50,449 nucleotides of DNA, from contig NZ_JAEKFT010000032.1 in assembly GCF_018524365.1 (NCBI RefSeq), positions 1 to 50,449 on the forward strand, in the 5' to 3' direction. The notes beneath the pieces were generated by a model. The model did no database searches. It had not been told where the DNA came from and saw only the letters and a program-made list of their open reading frames with translations. The translations under genes and the position numbers were made by a program. Of this stretch, positions 16,312 to 23,851 are shown piece by piece; position 1 is the stretch's first letter; each line of letters opens with the position of its first letter. This DNA is from Denitromonas iodatirespirans. Lineage in GTDB: Bacteria; Pseudomonadota; Gammaproteobacteria; Burkholderiales; Rhodocyclaceae.

Positions 16312-16926
16312 TCAGGACAGCCTGACGCGGCTCTGCTTGGGCACATGCTGGACCAGGAAATCCATCTGGTCGGCCAGGATGTTGCGGTTGGAGAGGATCA
16401 GGTATTCGGCCTTGTTGGGCACGTAGGGGGCGTACAGCAGCGTCATGCCGGCGCGCTCGGGGCGGCGGTTGTCCTTGCGCTGGTTGCAGCTGCGACAGGC
16501 GGTGACCACGTTCATCCACACATCCTTGCCGCCGCGCGAGACCGGCTCGATATGGTCGCGGGTGAGCAGTGCGCCCGACAGGGTGGTGCCGCAGTAGGCG
16601 CAGGTGTGGCGGTCGCGGTGGAACAGTTCGCGGTTGTTCAGCGGCGGGACTTGCCGCAGGCTGCCGGGGCGCAAGGCACGGCCCTTGATGGCGATGATGC
16701 TCTGGCTGCTGATCGACGAGCGCTCGCCGGTGATGCGGCAGGTGCCCCCGAGAATGTGAAAGGCCTGGGCGCCGATCGACCAGGCGACCATGTCGCGCGC
16801 GTGATAGGTACAGGCCGCCTGCCAGCTGACCCAGCGGTGGGGGTGACCGTTGGTGTCCAGGGTGAGGATCCACGGACGGGCTGCCGGTCGATGGGGCTGC
16901 AGGTCAGGAGATTCAACGGCAGACAT
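16312..16926 (-). CDS. HNH endonuclease family protein
   Basis: The gene encodes 204 residues from the ATG at 16926. The HNH core is in residues 115-160: CAYCG, then DHIEPVSRGGKDVWMN and CRSCNQRKDNR, giving four zinc-binding Cys, a catalytic-type His and Asn. The N-terminal 100 residues contain Trp-rich WSIGAQAF and RALRPGSL segments seen in stand-alone bacterial HNH proteins. This compact type is widespread and is often chromosomal without an attached mobile element; its physiological role is unknown. The frame is open further upstream, but that would overlap the Nudix gene. Confidence 0.85.
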   Translation of the reverse strand: MSAVESPDLQPHRPAARPWILTLDTNGHPHRWVSWQAACTYHARDMVAWSIGAQAFHILGGTCRITGERSSISSQSIIAIKGRALRPGSLRQVPPLNNRELFHRDRHTCAYCGTTLSGALLTRDHIEPVSRGGKDVWMNVVTACRSCNQRKDNRRPERAGMTLLYAPYVPNKAEYLILSNRNILADQMDFLVQHVPKQSRVRLS

Positions 16927-16996
16927 GTGGCAAGGCGCTCCGGTCAGTGGGGGGCGGGCGGTCCGAAACTCGCCTGTTAGAGCGTTTGGACCAGGC

Positions 16997-17554
16997 TTAG
17001 GTTCCTTCCGGGAGGGAGGTCCTGGCCAAGGCCAGATCCTCGGTATGGACGCCATAGCGTTCGTTGCGGCGATCCTCGAGAAAACGCTTGAGGGCGAAAG
17101 TGACCGAGCGGAAGGCCAGGGTGTCCCAGGGAATCTCGGCTTCGTGGAACAGCGCGACCTCGAGCGATTCGGCGCCGGCGGCAAAGTCGGCGTCCTGCAG
17201 TTCGGCCCGGTAGAACAGATGCACCTGGCTGATCTCGGGAATATTGACCAGCGCGAAAAGGGGGCCGACGCGGATGCGGGCGCAGGCCTCTTCGAGGGTT
17301 TCGCGGGCGGCGGCCTGGGCGGTGGTTTCGCGATTCTCCATGAAGCCGGCCGGCAGGGTCCATTTGCCGTAGCGCGGTTCGATGGCCCGTCGGCACAGCA
17401 GGATCCGGTCGCCCCACACCGGAATTGCGCCGACCACCATTTTCGGATTCAGGTAGTGGATTTCGCCGCAGTCGTCGCAGACATGACGGGGCAGCGCGTC
17501 CCCGGCCGGGACCCGCAGGCTGACAGTGGCGCCACAGGCTGAACAGAACTTCAT
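16997..17554 (-). CDS. Nudix hydrolase with N-terminal zinc ribbon
   Basis: This 185-residue protein begins MKFCSACGATVSL. A zinc ribbon with CSAC and CDDC pairs lies within the first 30 residues, and the Nudix box is near residues 70-92: GFMENRETTAQAAARETLEEA fits Gx5Ex7REUxEE, with Ala where the final Gly is usual. Relatives hydrolyse nucleoside diphosphates linked to another moiety, for example ADP-ribose or NADH. GGAGAG 6 nt upstream supports the ATG at 17554. It lies 70 bp upstream of the HNH gene and is probably co-transcribed with it. Confidence 0.88.
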   Translation of the reverse strand: MKFCSACGATVSLRVPAGDALPRHVCDDCGEIHYLNPKMVVGAIPVWGDRILLCRRAIEPRYGKWTLPAGFMENRETTAQAAARETLEEACARIRVGPLFALVNIPEISQVHLFYRAELQDADFAAGAESLEVALFHEAEIPWDTLAFRSVTFALKRFLEDRRNERYGVHTEDLALARTSLPEGT

Positions 17555-17648
17555 GAACACTCTCCGGAACGCCCGCTCGCGCGGGCCGCTGAGCTGGCTC
17601 ATTCTAGCAGGCGACGCGACCGTATCGGCCGGCCCATGCGCGCGGGTC

Positions 17649-17675
17649 TAAAGTCGGGCGGCGACGGGCCGTAAG
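17649..17675 (+). promoter_or_regulatory. Sigma-28 (FliA)-type promoter
   Basis: TAAAGTCG (17649-17656), 11 nt, then GCCGTAAG (17668-17675) closely fits the TAAAGTTT-N11-GCCGATAA consensus known for FliA. It stands 68 nt upstream of the HDOD-REC-GGDEF start. Confidence 0.78.
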
Positions 17676-17742
17676 CTGTCGGGAGATCCCCAGACGGCGC
17701 CACACGCGCTTCACGCGACCGGACGAGAACCAAGACAAACGC

Positions 17743-19791
17743 ATGGGTTCCACGATAGACATCCGAACCTTCGAGCAGATCAAAGCCTCGGGGGATCTGC
17801 CTTCGCCCAAAGGCTCGGCGCTGGCCATCATTCGCCTGACCCGCCAGGACGACGTGTCGCTGGCGGAGCTGACGCGCGTGATCAAGACCGATCCGGCCTT
17901 CGTCGGCCGTCTGATCAAGGCGGCCAATGGCGCGACCGTCGGCGGGCGGCGGAAGATCGCTTCGGTCCAGGACGCGCTGACGGTGCTCGGCTTGCCGGCC
18001 GTGCGCAACATGGCCCTGGGCTTTTCGCTGCTGTCGAGCCTGCGCAGCGGCGCCTGCAAGGCCTTCGACTACGATGCCTACTGGTCCGGCGCGCTGCTGA
18101 CGGCGGTGGCCCTGCAGGCGGTGGCACAGCGCATCCGCACGGTGCCGCCCGACGAAATGTTCTGCCTCGGTCTGCTGTCGCGGATCGGCGAACTGGCGCT
18201 GGCCACCATCTACCCCGATGCCTACGGCGAGCTGCTGACGCTCCTGAGCGCGTCCGACGACGGCGATCTGGCGGCCAGTGAGCGCACCGCCTTTGCCATG
18301 GACCATCGCGAGCTGACCGCCGCCATGCTGGCCGACTGGGGGCTGCCGCGTCTGTTCGTCGAGGCCGCGGCGCTGTTCGAAGTGCCTGAGCGCGCGCAAT
18401 GGCCGGCCGACAGCCGGCAGCGCCAGATTCTGGATGCCCTGCGGTTGGCCGACGCCATTCGCCAGACCTGCCTGGCCGACCCGAGCGGGCGGGCCGAGCG
18501 GGTGGCTTGGCTGTATCCCTTGGGCGAGCGGCTGGGGATCGATCCCGACGGCGTCAACGCCCTGTGCGACGGCGCGATCGAGAGCTGGGTCGACTGGGCG
18601 CGCCTGTTGAAAATGCCGGCACAGGCCCTGCCGCCGATGACGACACCCGTCCCGGCGATGGGGCCGCGGTCGACATCGGGCGCGGCGGCCGAGGCGGCGA
18701 AGTCGCCGAGCATGGTGGCGGCCTCGCGCCTGCGGGTGCTGGTGGTCGATGCCGATCCGGCCGTGCGAGGGTTGCTGCGCGGCATGCTGGAGCGTGCCGG
18801 GCATGACGTGTTCGAGGCCGATTGCGGGCGCCAGGGCATGGAGCTGGCGCTGGAGGTGCAGCCGCAGATGATGCTGGTCGACGCGGGCGTGGTCGAGATC
18901 GACGGCCTGAGCCTGACCCGTGCCCTGCGACAGACGCGGATCGGCCGCGGTATCTACATCCTGGTCCTGACCGAACACGGGGACGACGAGTGCCTGATCG
19001 AGGCCTTCGACAATGGCGCGGACGACTACGTGACCAAACCGGTGCGGCCCCGCCTGCTGGCGGCGCGGCTGCGGGCCGGCCATCGGGTGATCCGGCTGCA
19101 GCAGGAGGTCGAGCACGACCGCGAGGAGATCCGCCGTTTCGCCGCCGAGCTGGCGGTCAAGAACCGGCGCCTCGAAGAGGCCGCCATGACCGACCCGCTG
19201 ACCGGCTTTCCCAATCGGCGCTATGCCATCGAGCGCATGCAGCAGGCCTGGGCCAGTGCCCAGCGCAGCGGGCGACCGCTGTGCGCAATGGTGATCGACA
19301 TCGATGCCTTCAAGCAGATCAACGATACCCATGGCCATGATGTCGGCGACCAGGTGTTGTGCCAGATCTCCGCGGCCATCAAGCATGCGCTGCGCGCCCC
19401 GGACATGGTGGCGCGCACCGGCGGCGACGAGTTCCTGGTGCTGTGTCCGGAAACCGATCTGGAGGCCGCGCTGCATTGCGGCGAGCGGGTGCGTCAGGCG
19501 GTGCGCGCCGCGCGGGTGAGCGCGGGCGAGGTGGTCTTGAGCCTGTCGATCAGCGCCGGAGTGGCCCAGAGCGAAGCGCACATGCCGGACCCGGACGCCC
19601 TGATCAAGGTGGCCGACCAGGGCGCCTATCTGGCCAAGGCGCAGGGGCGCAACCGGGTGGCGAGCGTCCAGTCCGGCGTATGCGCAGACGCTATCCGTCA
19701 AGGACTGGCGGGTCAGCATGTGGGCATGAAAGGGACTCAAGTTTATGCCGACGGTGCCGTAAGCCCGACGGTGTTGAACGAACGCGGCTAG
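17743..19791 (+). CDS. HDOD-REC-GGDEF protein (predicted diguanylate cyclase)
   Basis: This 682-residue protein has an HDOD domain at about residues 15-230, a receiver domain at about 330-445, a short coiled coil, and GGDEF at about 480-645. The cyclase half is complete: DIDAFKQINDTHGHDVGD, then TGGDEFLV, with the inhibitory RxxD site (RAPD) exactly five residues before GGDEF. The receiver keeps its acceptor Asp (MLVDAGVVEIDG) and Lys (YVTKP), but one of the two acidic pocket residues is Ala (VVDADP). It should make c-di-GMP under phosphorylation and product inhibition. A sigma-28 promoter precedes it, and it heads the motility region. Confidence 0.92.
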   Translation: MGSTIDIRTFEQIKASGDLPSPKGSALAIIRLTRQDDVSLAELTRVIKTDPAFVGRLIKAANGATVGGRRKIASVQDALTVLGLPAVRNMALGFSLLSSLRSGACKAFDYDAYWSGALLTAVALQAVAQRIRTVPPDEMFCLGLLSRIGELALATIYPDAYGELLTLLSASDDGDLAASERTAFAMDHRELTAAMLADWGLPRLFVEAAALFEVPERAQWPADSRQRQILDALRLADAIRQTCLADPSGRAERVAWLYPLGERLGIDPDGVNALCDGAIESWVDWARLLKMPAQALPPMTTPVPAMGPRSTSGAAAEAAKSPSMVAASRLRVLVVDADPAVRGLLRGMLERAGHDVFEADCGRQGMELALEVQPQMMLVDAGVVEIDGLSLTRALRQTRIGRGIYILVLTEHGDDECLIEAFDNGADDYVTKPVRPRLLAARLRAGHRVIRLQQEVEHDREEIRRFAAELAVKNRRLEEAAMTDPLTGFPNRRYAIERMQQAWASAQRSGRPLCAMVIDIDAFKQINDTHGHDVGDQVLCQISAAIKHALRAPDMVARTGGDEFLVLCPETDLEAALHCGERVRQAVRAARVSAGEVVLSLSISAGVAQSEAHMPDPDALIKVADQGAYLAKAQGRNRVASVQSGVCADAIRQGLAGQHVGMKGTQVYADGAVSPTVLNERG

Positions 19792-19827
19792 GTCGATATA
19801 CAAATGCAAGCGGAGGACGCCGCTGCC

Positions 19828-21558
19828 ATGCCAGACAGACCGATTCGGGCGTTGGTGGTTGACGATGTCGAGGACGATGCTTTCCTGCTGCAGGCCGAAC
19901 TGGCCCAGCGGGGCGTGGCCATCGAGTATCGCCGTGTCGATAGCGAAATCGACATGGCGGCCGAGCTCGCCGGCAATGACTGGGACCTGGTCATTTCCGA
20001 TCACAACATGCCCGGCTTCGACGCGCTGGCGGCGCTCGAAGTGCTCAAGCGCAGCGGGCGCGACATTCCGTTCATCATCCATTCGGCGCACATCAGCCAC
20101 CAGCTGGCCGTCTCGGCGATGTACGACGGCGTGCACGACTTCATTCCCAAGGGGCAGTACGAGCGCATGGTGCCGGTCATCGAGCGCGAGCTGCGCGGGG
20201 CCCAGGCGCGGCGCGCCGTGCGCCAGGCCGACGACCGCATCCAGCAGCTGTCCTACTACGACAAGCTCTCGGCGCTGCCCAACCAGAACCTGTTCTGCGA
20301 CAAGGTCACCGAGTGGCTGGCGACCACGCAGCGCCAGGGCCGCACCGTGCGCGGTGCGCTGTTCGTGATCGACATCGACCGCTTTCTGCGGGTGAACGCC
20401 AGCTTCGGCTACGAGGCGGGCAACGCGGTGCTCAAGGAGGTCAGCCAGCGGCTGACCGAGGTGCTGCAGTCGGACGTGCTGCTGGCACGGCTCGGCGGCG
20501 ACGAATTCGGCGTGTTCGTGCCCGGCATCGGCGAGCGGCAAAGTGCCGAAGTGTTCGCCCGCTGGATCGACAAGGTTTTCGACGCGCCCTTCATGAAGGA
20601 CGGCATCGAGCTGTTTCTCACGCCCAGCACCGGCGTGGCCCTGATTCCCGCCGACGGCACGCAGGTCTATGAGCTGCTGATGAGCGCCGAGACCGCCAGT
20701 GCGCAGGCCAAGAAGCGCGGCGGCAACAACTACTGCTTCTACGACCGGACGATGAACGCGGCGTCCACCGAGCGTGTGGCGCTCGAGGCGGATCTGCGCC
20801 ATGCGGTCGAACGCAACGAGCTGTTTCTCGAATTCCAGCCGGTGATCGAGGCGCGCACCGGCAAGGTGGTCAGCGCCGAAGCGCTGGTGCGCTGGAACCA
20901 CCCGCGCCTGGGTCGGGTGGCGCCGGACCGCTTCATCACGCTGGCCGACGAAACCGGCCTGATCGTCGACATCGGCGCCTGGGTGCTGGAAGAGGCCTGC
21001 CGCTGCTGCCGCGGCTGGCATGTGGCTGGGCATTCGCACATGAGCGTGTCGGTCAACGTCTCGGCCGTGCAGTTCGGCCAGCCGCGCCTGCTCGAAGCGG
21101 TACGCGATGCGCTGAGCGCCTCCTCGCTGTCGCCCAAGGCCTTGATGCTCGAGATCACCGAATCCTCGCTGATGCAGGACGCCGAATCGACCGCCGGCAT
21201 GCTGCGCGCGCTGCGCAACATGGGCGTGCGCATTTCGGTCGACGACTTCGGCACCGGCTATTCGTCGCTGTCCTACCTCAAGCGTTTTCCGCTCGACGTC
21301 ATCAAGATCGACAAATCCTTCGTGCGCGACCTGTGCGTGGACGAGGAAGACGCGGCCATCGTCCGTGCCATCATCGCGCTGGCGCACAGCATGCGGCGCT
21401 CGACGATTGCCGAAGGCGTCGAGACGGCCGAGCAGGTGGAGATCCTCAAACGCGAGAACTGCGAGTATTTCCAGGGCTATTACTTCGGGCGGCCGATGAG
21501 CATCGAGCGTATTCTTGCGCTGCTGGAGACCCCGGACGACGTGCTCGCACCGAGCTGA
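19828..21558 (+). CDS. REC-GGDEF-EAL protein (predicted c-di-GMP phosphodiesterase)
   Basis: With the ATG at 19828 the product is 576 residues. GGAGG at 19812-19816 favours this start over the ATG at 19804. The receiver (Asp in VISDHNMPG, Lys in FIPKG) is followed by GGDEF and EAL. EAL residues are intact: EALVRW, NVSAVQF, LEITESSL, DDFGTGYSSL, IKIDKSFV, GVETAEQ. The GGDEF half keeps LGGDEFGV but has NASFGYEAGN where active cyclases have NDxxGHxxGD, and no RxxD site. I infer a c-di-GMP phosphodiesterase whose GGDEF domain is regulatory. It lies 36 bp behind the cyclase gene. Confidence 0.92.
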   Translation: MPDRPIRALVVDDVEDDAFLLQAELAQRGVAIEYRRVDSEIDMAAELAGNDWDLVISDHNMPGFDALAALEVLKRSGRDIPFIIHSAHISHQLAVSAMYDGVHDFIPKGQYERMVPVIERELRGAQARRAVRQADDRIQQLSYYDKLSALPNQNLFCDKVTEWLATTQRQGRTVRGALFVIDIDRFLRVNASFGYEAGNAVLKEVSQRLTEVLQSDVLLARLGGDEFGVFVPGIGERQSAEVFARWIDKVFDAPFMKDGIELFLTPSTGVALIPADGTQVYELLMSAETASAQAKKRGGNNYCFYDRTMNAASTERVALEADLRHAVERNELFLEFQPVIEARTGKVVSAEALVRWNHPRLGRVAPDRFITLADETGLIVDIGAWVLEEACRCCRGWHVAGHSHMSVSVNVSAVQFGQPRLLEAVRDALSASSLSPKALMLEITESSLMQDAESTAGMLRALRNMGVRISVDDFGTGYSSLSYLKRFPLDVIKIDKSFVRDLCVDEEDAAIVRAIIALAHSMRRSTIAEGVETAEQVEILKRENCEYFQGYYFGRPMSIERILALLETPDDVLAPS

Positions 21559-21601
21559 TCCCGGCCCGCGCACGGCGCGCCGCGCGCAAATATGTCTGAA
21601 T

Positions 21602-21622
21602 GTGTCAGAAAAAACCTGACAC
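21602..21622. promoter_or_regulatory. Inverted repeat between the EAL gene and flhD
   Basis: GTGTCAG and CTGACAC are separated by AAAAAAC. No T run follows, so it is a weak terminator candidate for the preceding gene or an operator for flhDC. Confidence 0.4.
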
Positions 21623-21688
21623 GCCATACCGTCCATGTTCTGACGGGAACTTACCTTCCGCCCCGATACCGGCGCCGCCTGCCTCCGA

Positions 21689-21710
21689 GCACATTGGTCC
21701 CCAATAGTGC
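21689..21710. promoter_or_regulatory. Imperfect dyad upstream of flhD
   Basis: GCACATTGG and CCAATAGTGC form a near-palindrome around TCC, with one unpaired base. It ends 32 nt before the flhD start, within the likely promoter or leader, so it could be a binding site for a regulator of the flagellar master operon. Confidence 0.4.
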
Positions 21711-21742
21711 ATCTGCGCGACCAGGGTCAGGAGGGTTCAATA

Positions 21743-22060
21743 ATGAAAAGCGCCGACTTGCAGGACGAAATCCGGGAACTCAATCTCGCCTATCTCATGC
21801 TCGCCCAGCAACTGGTGCGCGAGGATCGCGAGATCGCCATGTTCCGTCTGGGTATCGGCGCCGACGTGGCCGATCTGCTCGCCTCGCTGACCACCGCCCA
21901 GATCGTGCGCCTGTCCAGCCAGCAGATGATGCTGTGCCGCGTGCGCTTCGACGACAGCGCGCTGCTCGGCATGCTCTCCGGCCAGGGCCGCGATGCGGCC
22001 ACCGCCTCCTTGCATGCCGCCATCATCGCCGCCGGCAAGCCGGTCGAAACGCTGGCCTGA
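21743..22060 (+). CDS. flhD: Flagellar transcriptional activator FlhD
   Basis: The gene encodes 105 residues: MKSADLQDEIRELNLAYLMLAQQLVREDR, then a helical protein ending in KPVETLA. The sequence follows the FlhD pattern known from beta- and gammaproteobacteria. FlhD joins FlhC in a D4C2 complex that activates class II flagellar promoters with sigma-70. A strong AGGAGGG ribosome site lies 8 nt upstream, and flhC begins 15 bp after its stop. Position directly before flhC, motA and motB makes the assignment firm. Confidence 0.93.
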   Translation: MKSADLQDEIRELNLAYLMLAQQLVREDREIAMFRLGIGADVADLLASLTTAQIVRLSSQQMMLCRVRFDDSALLGMLSGQGRDAATASLHAAIIAAGKPVETLA

Positions 22061-22075
22061 TCCCGGGAGAGCCCC

Positions 22076-22627
22076 ATGCGCAACAAGAGCGTTCTCGCCG
22101 AAGCCGAAGACATCCAGCGTGCAGTGGAGATGATCCGCCTCGGCGCGCGCATGCAGATGCTCGAATCCGAAACGCAGTTGAGCCGCGAGCGCCTGCTCAA
22201 GCTCTACAAGGAAGTGCGCGGCGTCTCGCCCCCGAAGGGCATGCTGCCGTTCTCGACCGACTGGTTCATCACCTGGCAGCCCAACGTCCATTCCTCGCTG
22301 TTCATGTCCTTCTACCGGTTCATGAAGGACACCGCGGCGCTGCCGGATCTGGACGCCATCCTCAAGGCGTTCCGCCTGTACCTCGATCACATCGAGGCCG
22401 AAGATATGGAAGAAGTGCTGAGCCTCACCCGCGCGTGGACGCTGGTGCGCTTCTTCGATGCCGATTTGTTGCAACAGGCCACGTGTACATGCTGCGGCGG
22501 CAACTATGTCGCGCATGCCTACGATCCCACGCATGAGTATGTGTGCGGTCTGTGCAACATGCCCTCCCGAGCCGGAAAGGGTCGCCGCTCACGGAGGATT
22601 GCGACTGATCGCAATGCCATGGTCTGA
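22076..22627 (+). CDS. flhC: Flagellar transcriptional activator FlhC
   Basis: This 183-residue protein has the FlhC hallmarks: a helical N-terminal half with RLGARMQMLESET and LYKEVRGVSPPKGMLPFSTDWF, and a C-terminal zinc site built from CTCC and CGLC near residues 138-162. FlhC supplies DNA binding in the FlhD4C2 activator of class II flagellar genes. Its last residues are basic (GRRSRR). A Rho-independent terminator begins 30 bp after the stop, so flhDC ends as a bicistronic unit. Confidence 0.95.
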   Translation: MRNKSVLAEAEDIQRAVEMIRLGARMQMLESETQLSRERLLKLYKEVRGVSPPKGMLPFSTDWFITWQPNVHSSLFMSFYRFMKDTAALPDLDAILKAFRLYLDHIEAEDMEEVLSLTRAWTLVRFFDADLLQQATCTCCGGNYVAHAYDPTHEYVCGLCNMPSRAGKGRRSRRIATDRNAMV

Positions 22628-22657
22628 CCTCCTCCTTGCTTTGCAAGGGGTTCCATG

Positions 22658-22685
22658 CCGCCGGAGATTACCGGCGGTTTTTTTT
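22658..22685 (+). terminator. Rho-independent terminator after flhDC
   Basis: A perfect 7-bp stem CCGCCGG/CCGGCGG around AGATTA is followed by eight T residues (22678-22685). Confidence 0.92.
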
Positions 22686-22725
22686 GAAAGGCCCGCGGCA
22701 AGCCATTCTCAGGCCGTTCAGGTGC

Positions 22726-22752
22726 TCAAGTTTCTCTTGGCAGCGCCGTTAG
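22726..22752 (+). promoter_or_regulatory. Sigma-28 (FliA)-type promoter of motA
   Basis: TCAAGTTT (22726-22733), 11 nt, then GCCGTTAG (22745-22752). This is very close to the FliA consensus. It lies 70 nt before motA and directly behind the flhDC terminator, so motAB are likely class III genes. Confidence 0.85.
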
Positions 22753-22821
22753 CAGGCTTGTGTCACGTGGCCCCGTGCGGAGCGCCCGTGCCGTAGATCA
22801 GACAACACAAGGGTTGCTTCG

Positions 22822-23676
22822 ATGTTCCTCATCATCGGATACGTCATCGTGCTCGCCGCGTCTCTGGGCACCTATGCCATTCACGGCAGCCTGGCGGCGC
22901 TGTGGGTACCCACCGAATACGTGGCGATCGTCGGTCTGATGATCGGCGGCTTCATCGCCAGCAACGGCGCGAAGAACATCAAGGCGACCCTGGGCGCGCT
23001 GCCGTCGGTGCTCAAGGGCTCCGCCTACAACAAGGCCTACTACATGGACGTGCTGTCGCTCATGTACGAGCTGTTGTCCAAGGTGCGCAAGGAAGGCCTG
23101 ATGTCGATCGAGGGCGACATCGAAAACGCCGAGTCCAGCCCGATCTTCTCCAAGTACCCGTCTTTCATGGCCGATCATCACGCGGTCGAGTTCTTGACCG
23201 ACTATCTGCGCATGATGGTCGGCGGCAACCTCAATGCCTTCGAAATCGAAAACCTGATGGACATGGAAATCGAAACCCACCACCAGGAAGCGCATGGCCC
23301 GGCGCATGTGATGTCGAAAGTGGCCGATGCCGTGCCGGCCTTCGGTATCGTGGTGGCGGTGATGGGCGTGGTCAACGTGATGGGCTCGGTCGGCCAGCCG
23401 CCGGCCGTGCTCGGCAAGATGATCGGCGGCGCGCTGGTCGGCACCTTCCTCGGCATTCTGGCTTCCTACGGATTCGTGGCGCCGATCGCCGGTCAGCTCG
23501 AGCAGAAGGTCGAAGAGGGCAGCAAGATCTATCAGTGCATGAAGGTGGTGCTGCTCGCCAGCATGAACGGCTATGCACCGCAGGTGGCCATCGAGTTCGG
23601 CCGCAAGGTGCTGTTCTCGACCGATCGCCCGACCTTCATCGAGCTCGAAACCGAAGTCAAGAGCCGCAAGGGCTGA
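22822..23676 (+). CDS. motA: Flagellar motor stator protein MotA
   Basis: The gene encodes 284 residues, full length. Four membrane segments lie near 1-20, 32-50, 170-192 and 200-222. The cytoplasmic loop has the Arg and Glu that contact FliG (in KVRKEGLMSIEGDIE near residue 90), and the two conserved prolines lie in ADAVPAFG and FVAPIAG. MotA forms the proton channel of the stator with MotB and drives flagellar rotation. The gene's TGA overlaps by one base the start of an inverted-repeat element that separates it from motB. Confidence 0.97.
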   Translation: MFLIIGYVIVLAASLGTYAIHGSLAALWVPTEYVAIVGLMIGGFIASNGAKNIKATLGALPSVLKGSAYNKAYYMDVLSLMYELLSKVRKEGLMSIEGDIENAESSPIFSKYPSFMADHHAVEFLTDYLRMMVGGNLNAFEIENLMDMEIETHHQEAHGPAHVMSKVADAVPAFGIVVAVMGVVNVMGSVGQPPAVLGKMIGGALVGTFLGILASYGFVAPIAGQLEQKVEEGSKIYQCMKVVLLASMNGYAPQVAIEFGRKVLFSTDRPTFIELETEVKSRKG

Positions 23677-23819
23677 GAAGTTGTGAATAAATCGACTGCG
23701 CTTGGCATCTCGGGATTGGGCGGTGCTCGCAATGCTCATGTATTTGAATACATTCCGCTTGCTGCGCGCCGGCCGCACCCGATCTGCCTGCGCTCGCTAC
23801 GATTTCTTCACAACTTCTG
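23676..23819. repeat. 144-bp inverted-repeat element between motA and motB
   Basis: The ends are 19-nt arms at 23676-23694 and 23801-23819 that match as reverse complements with one mismatch. Near the centre is a smaller perfect dyad, ATGTATT-TG-AATACAT (23738-23753). No gene fits. The layout suggests a small non-autonomous mobile repeat (MITE/REP-like) which, when transcribed, would fold into one long hairpin. It begins on the last base of the motA stop codon. Confidence 0.75.
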
Positions 23820-23851
23820 AGCCGGCCGGATCGCCTTGAGATCGTGATCGC

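Noticed and set aside
16312-16926. HNH gene as part of a restriction or mobile system
   Set aside because: No methylase, recombinase or repeat flanks it. Its neighbours are chromosomal, and this compact type is common outside mobile elements.
17599-21636. A 1345-codon open frame on the minus strand across both c-di-GMP genes
   Set aside because: The plus strand holds two proteins with complete, ordered domains and ribosome sites. The minus frame has low-complexity His/Arg/Gly-rich composition and no family. High GC suppresses stops in the frame complementary to codon position three.
21689-21710. NtrC-type enhancer upstream of flhD
   Set aside because: The half-sites GCAC and GTGC are too far apart for the usual NtrC spacing, and no sigma-54 promoter (GG-N10-GC) is visible nearby.
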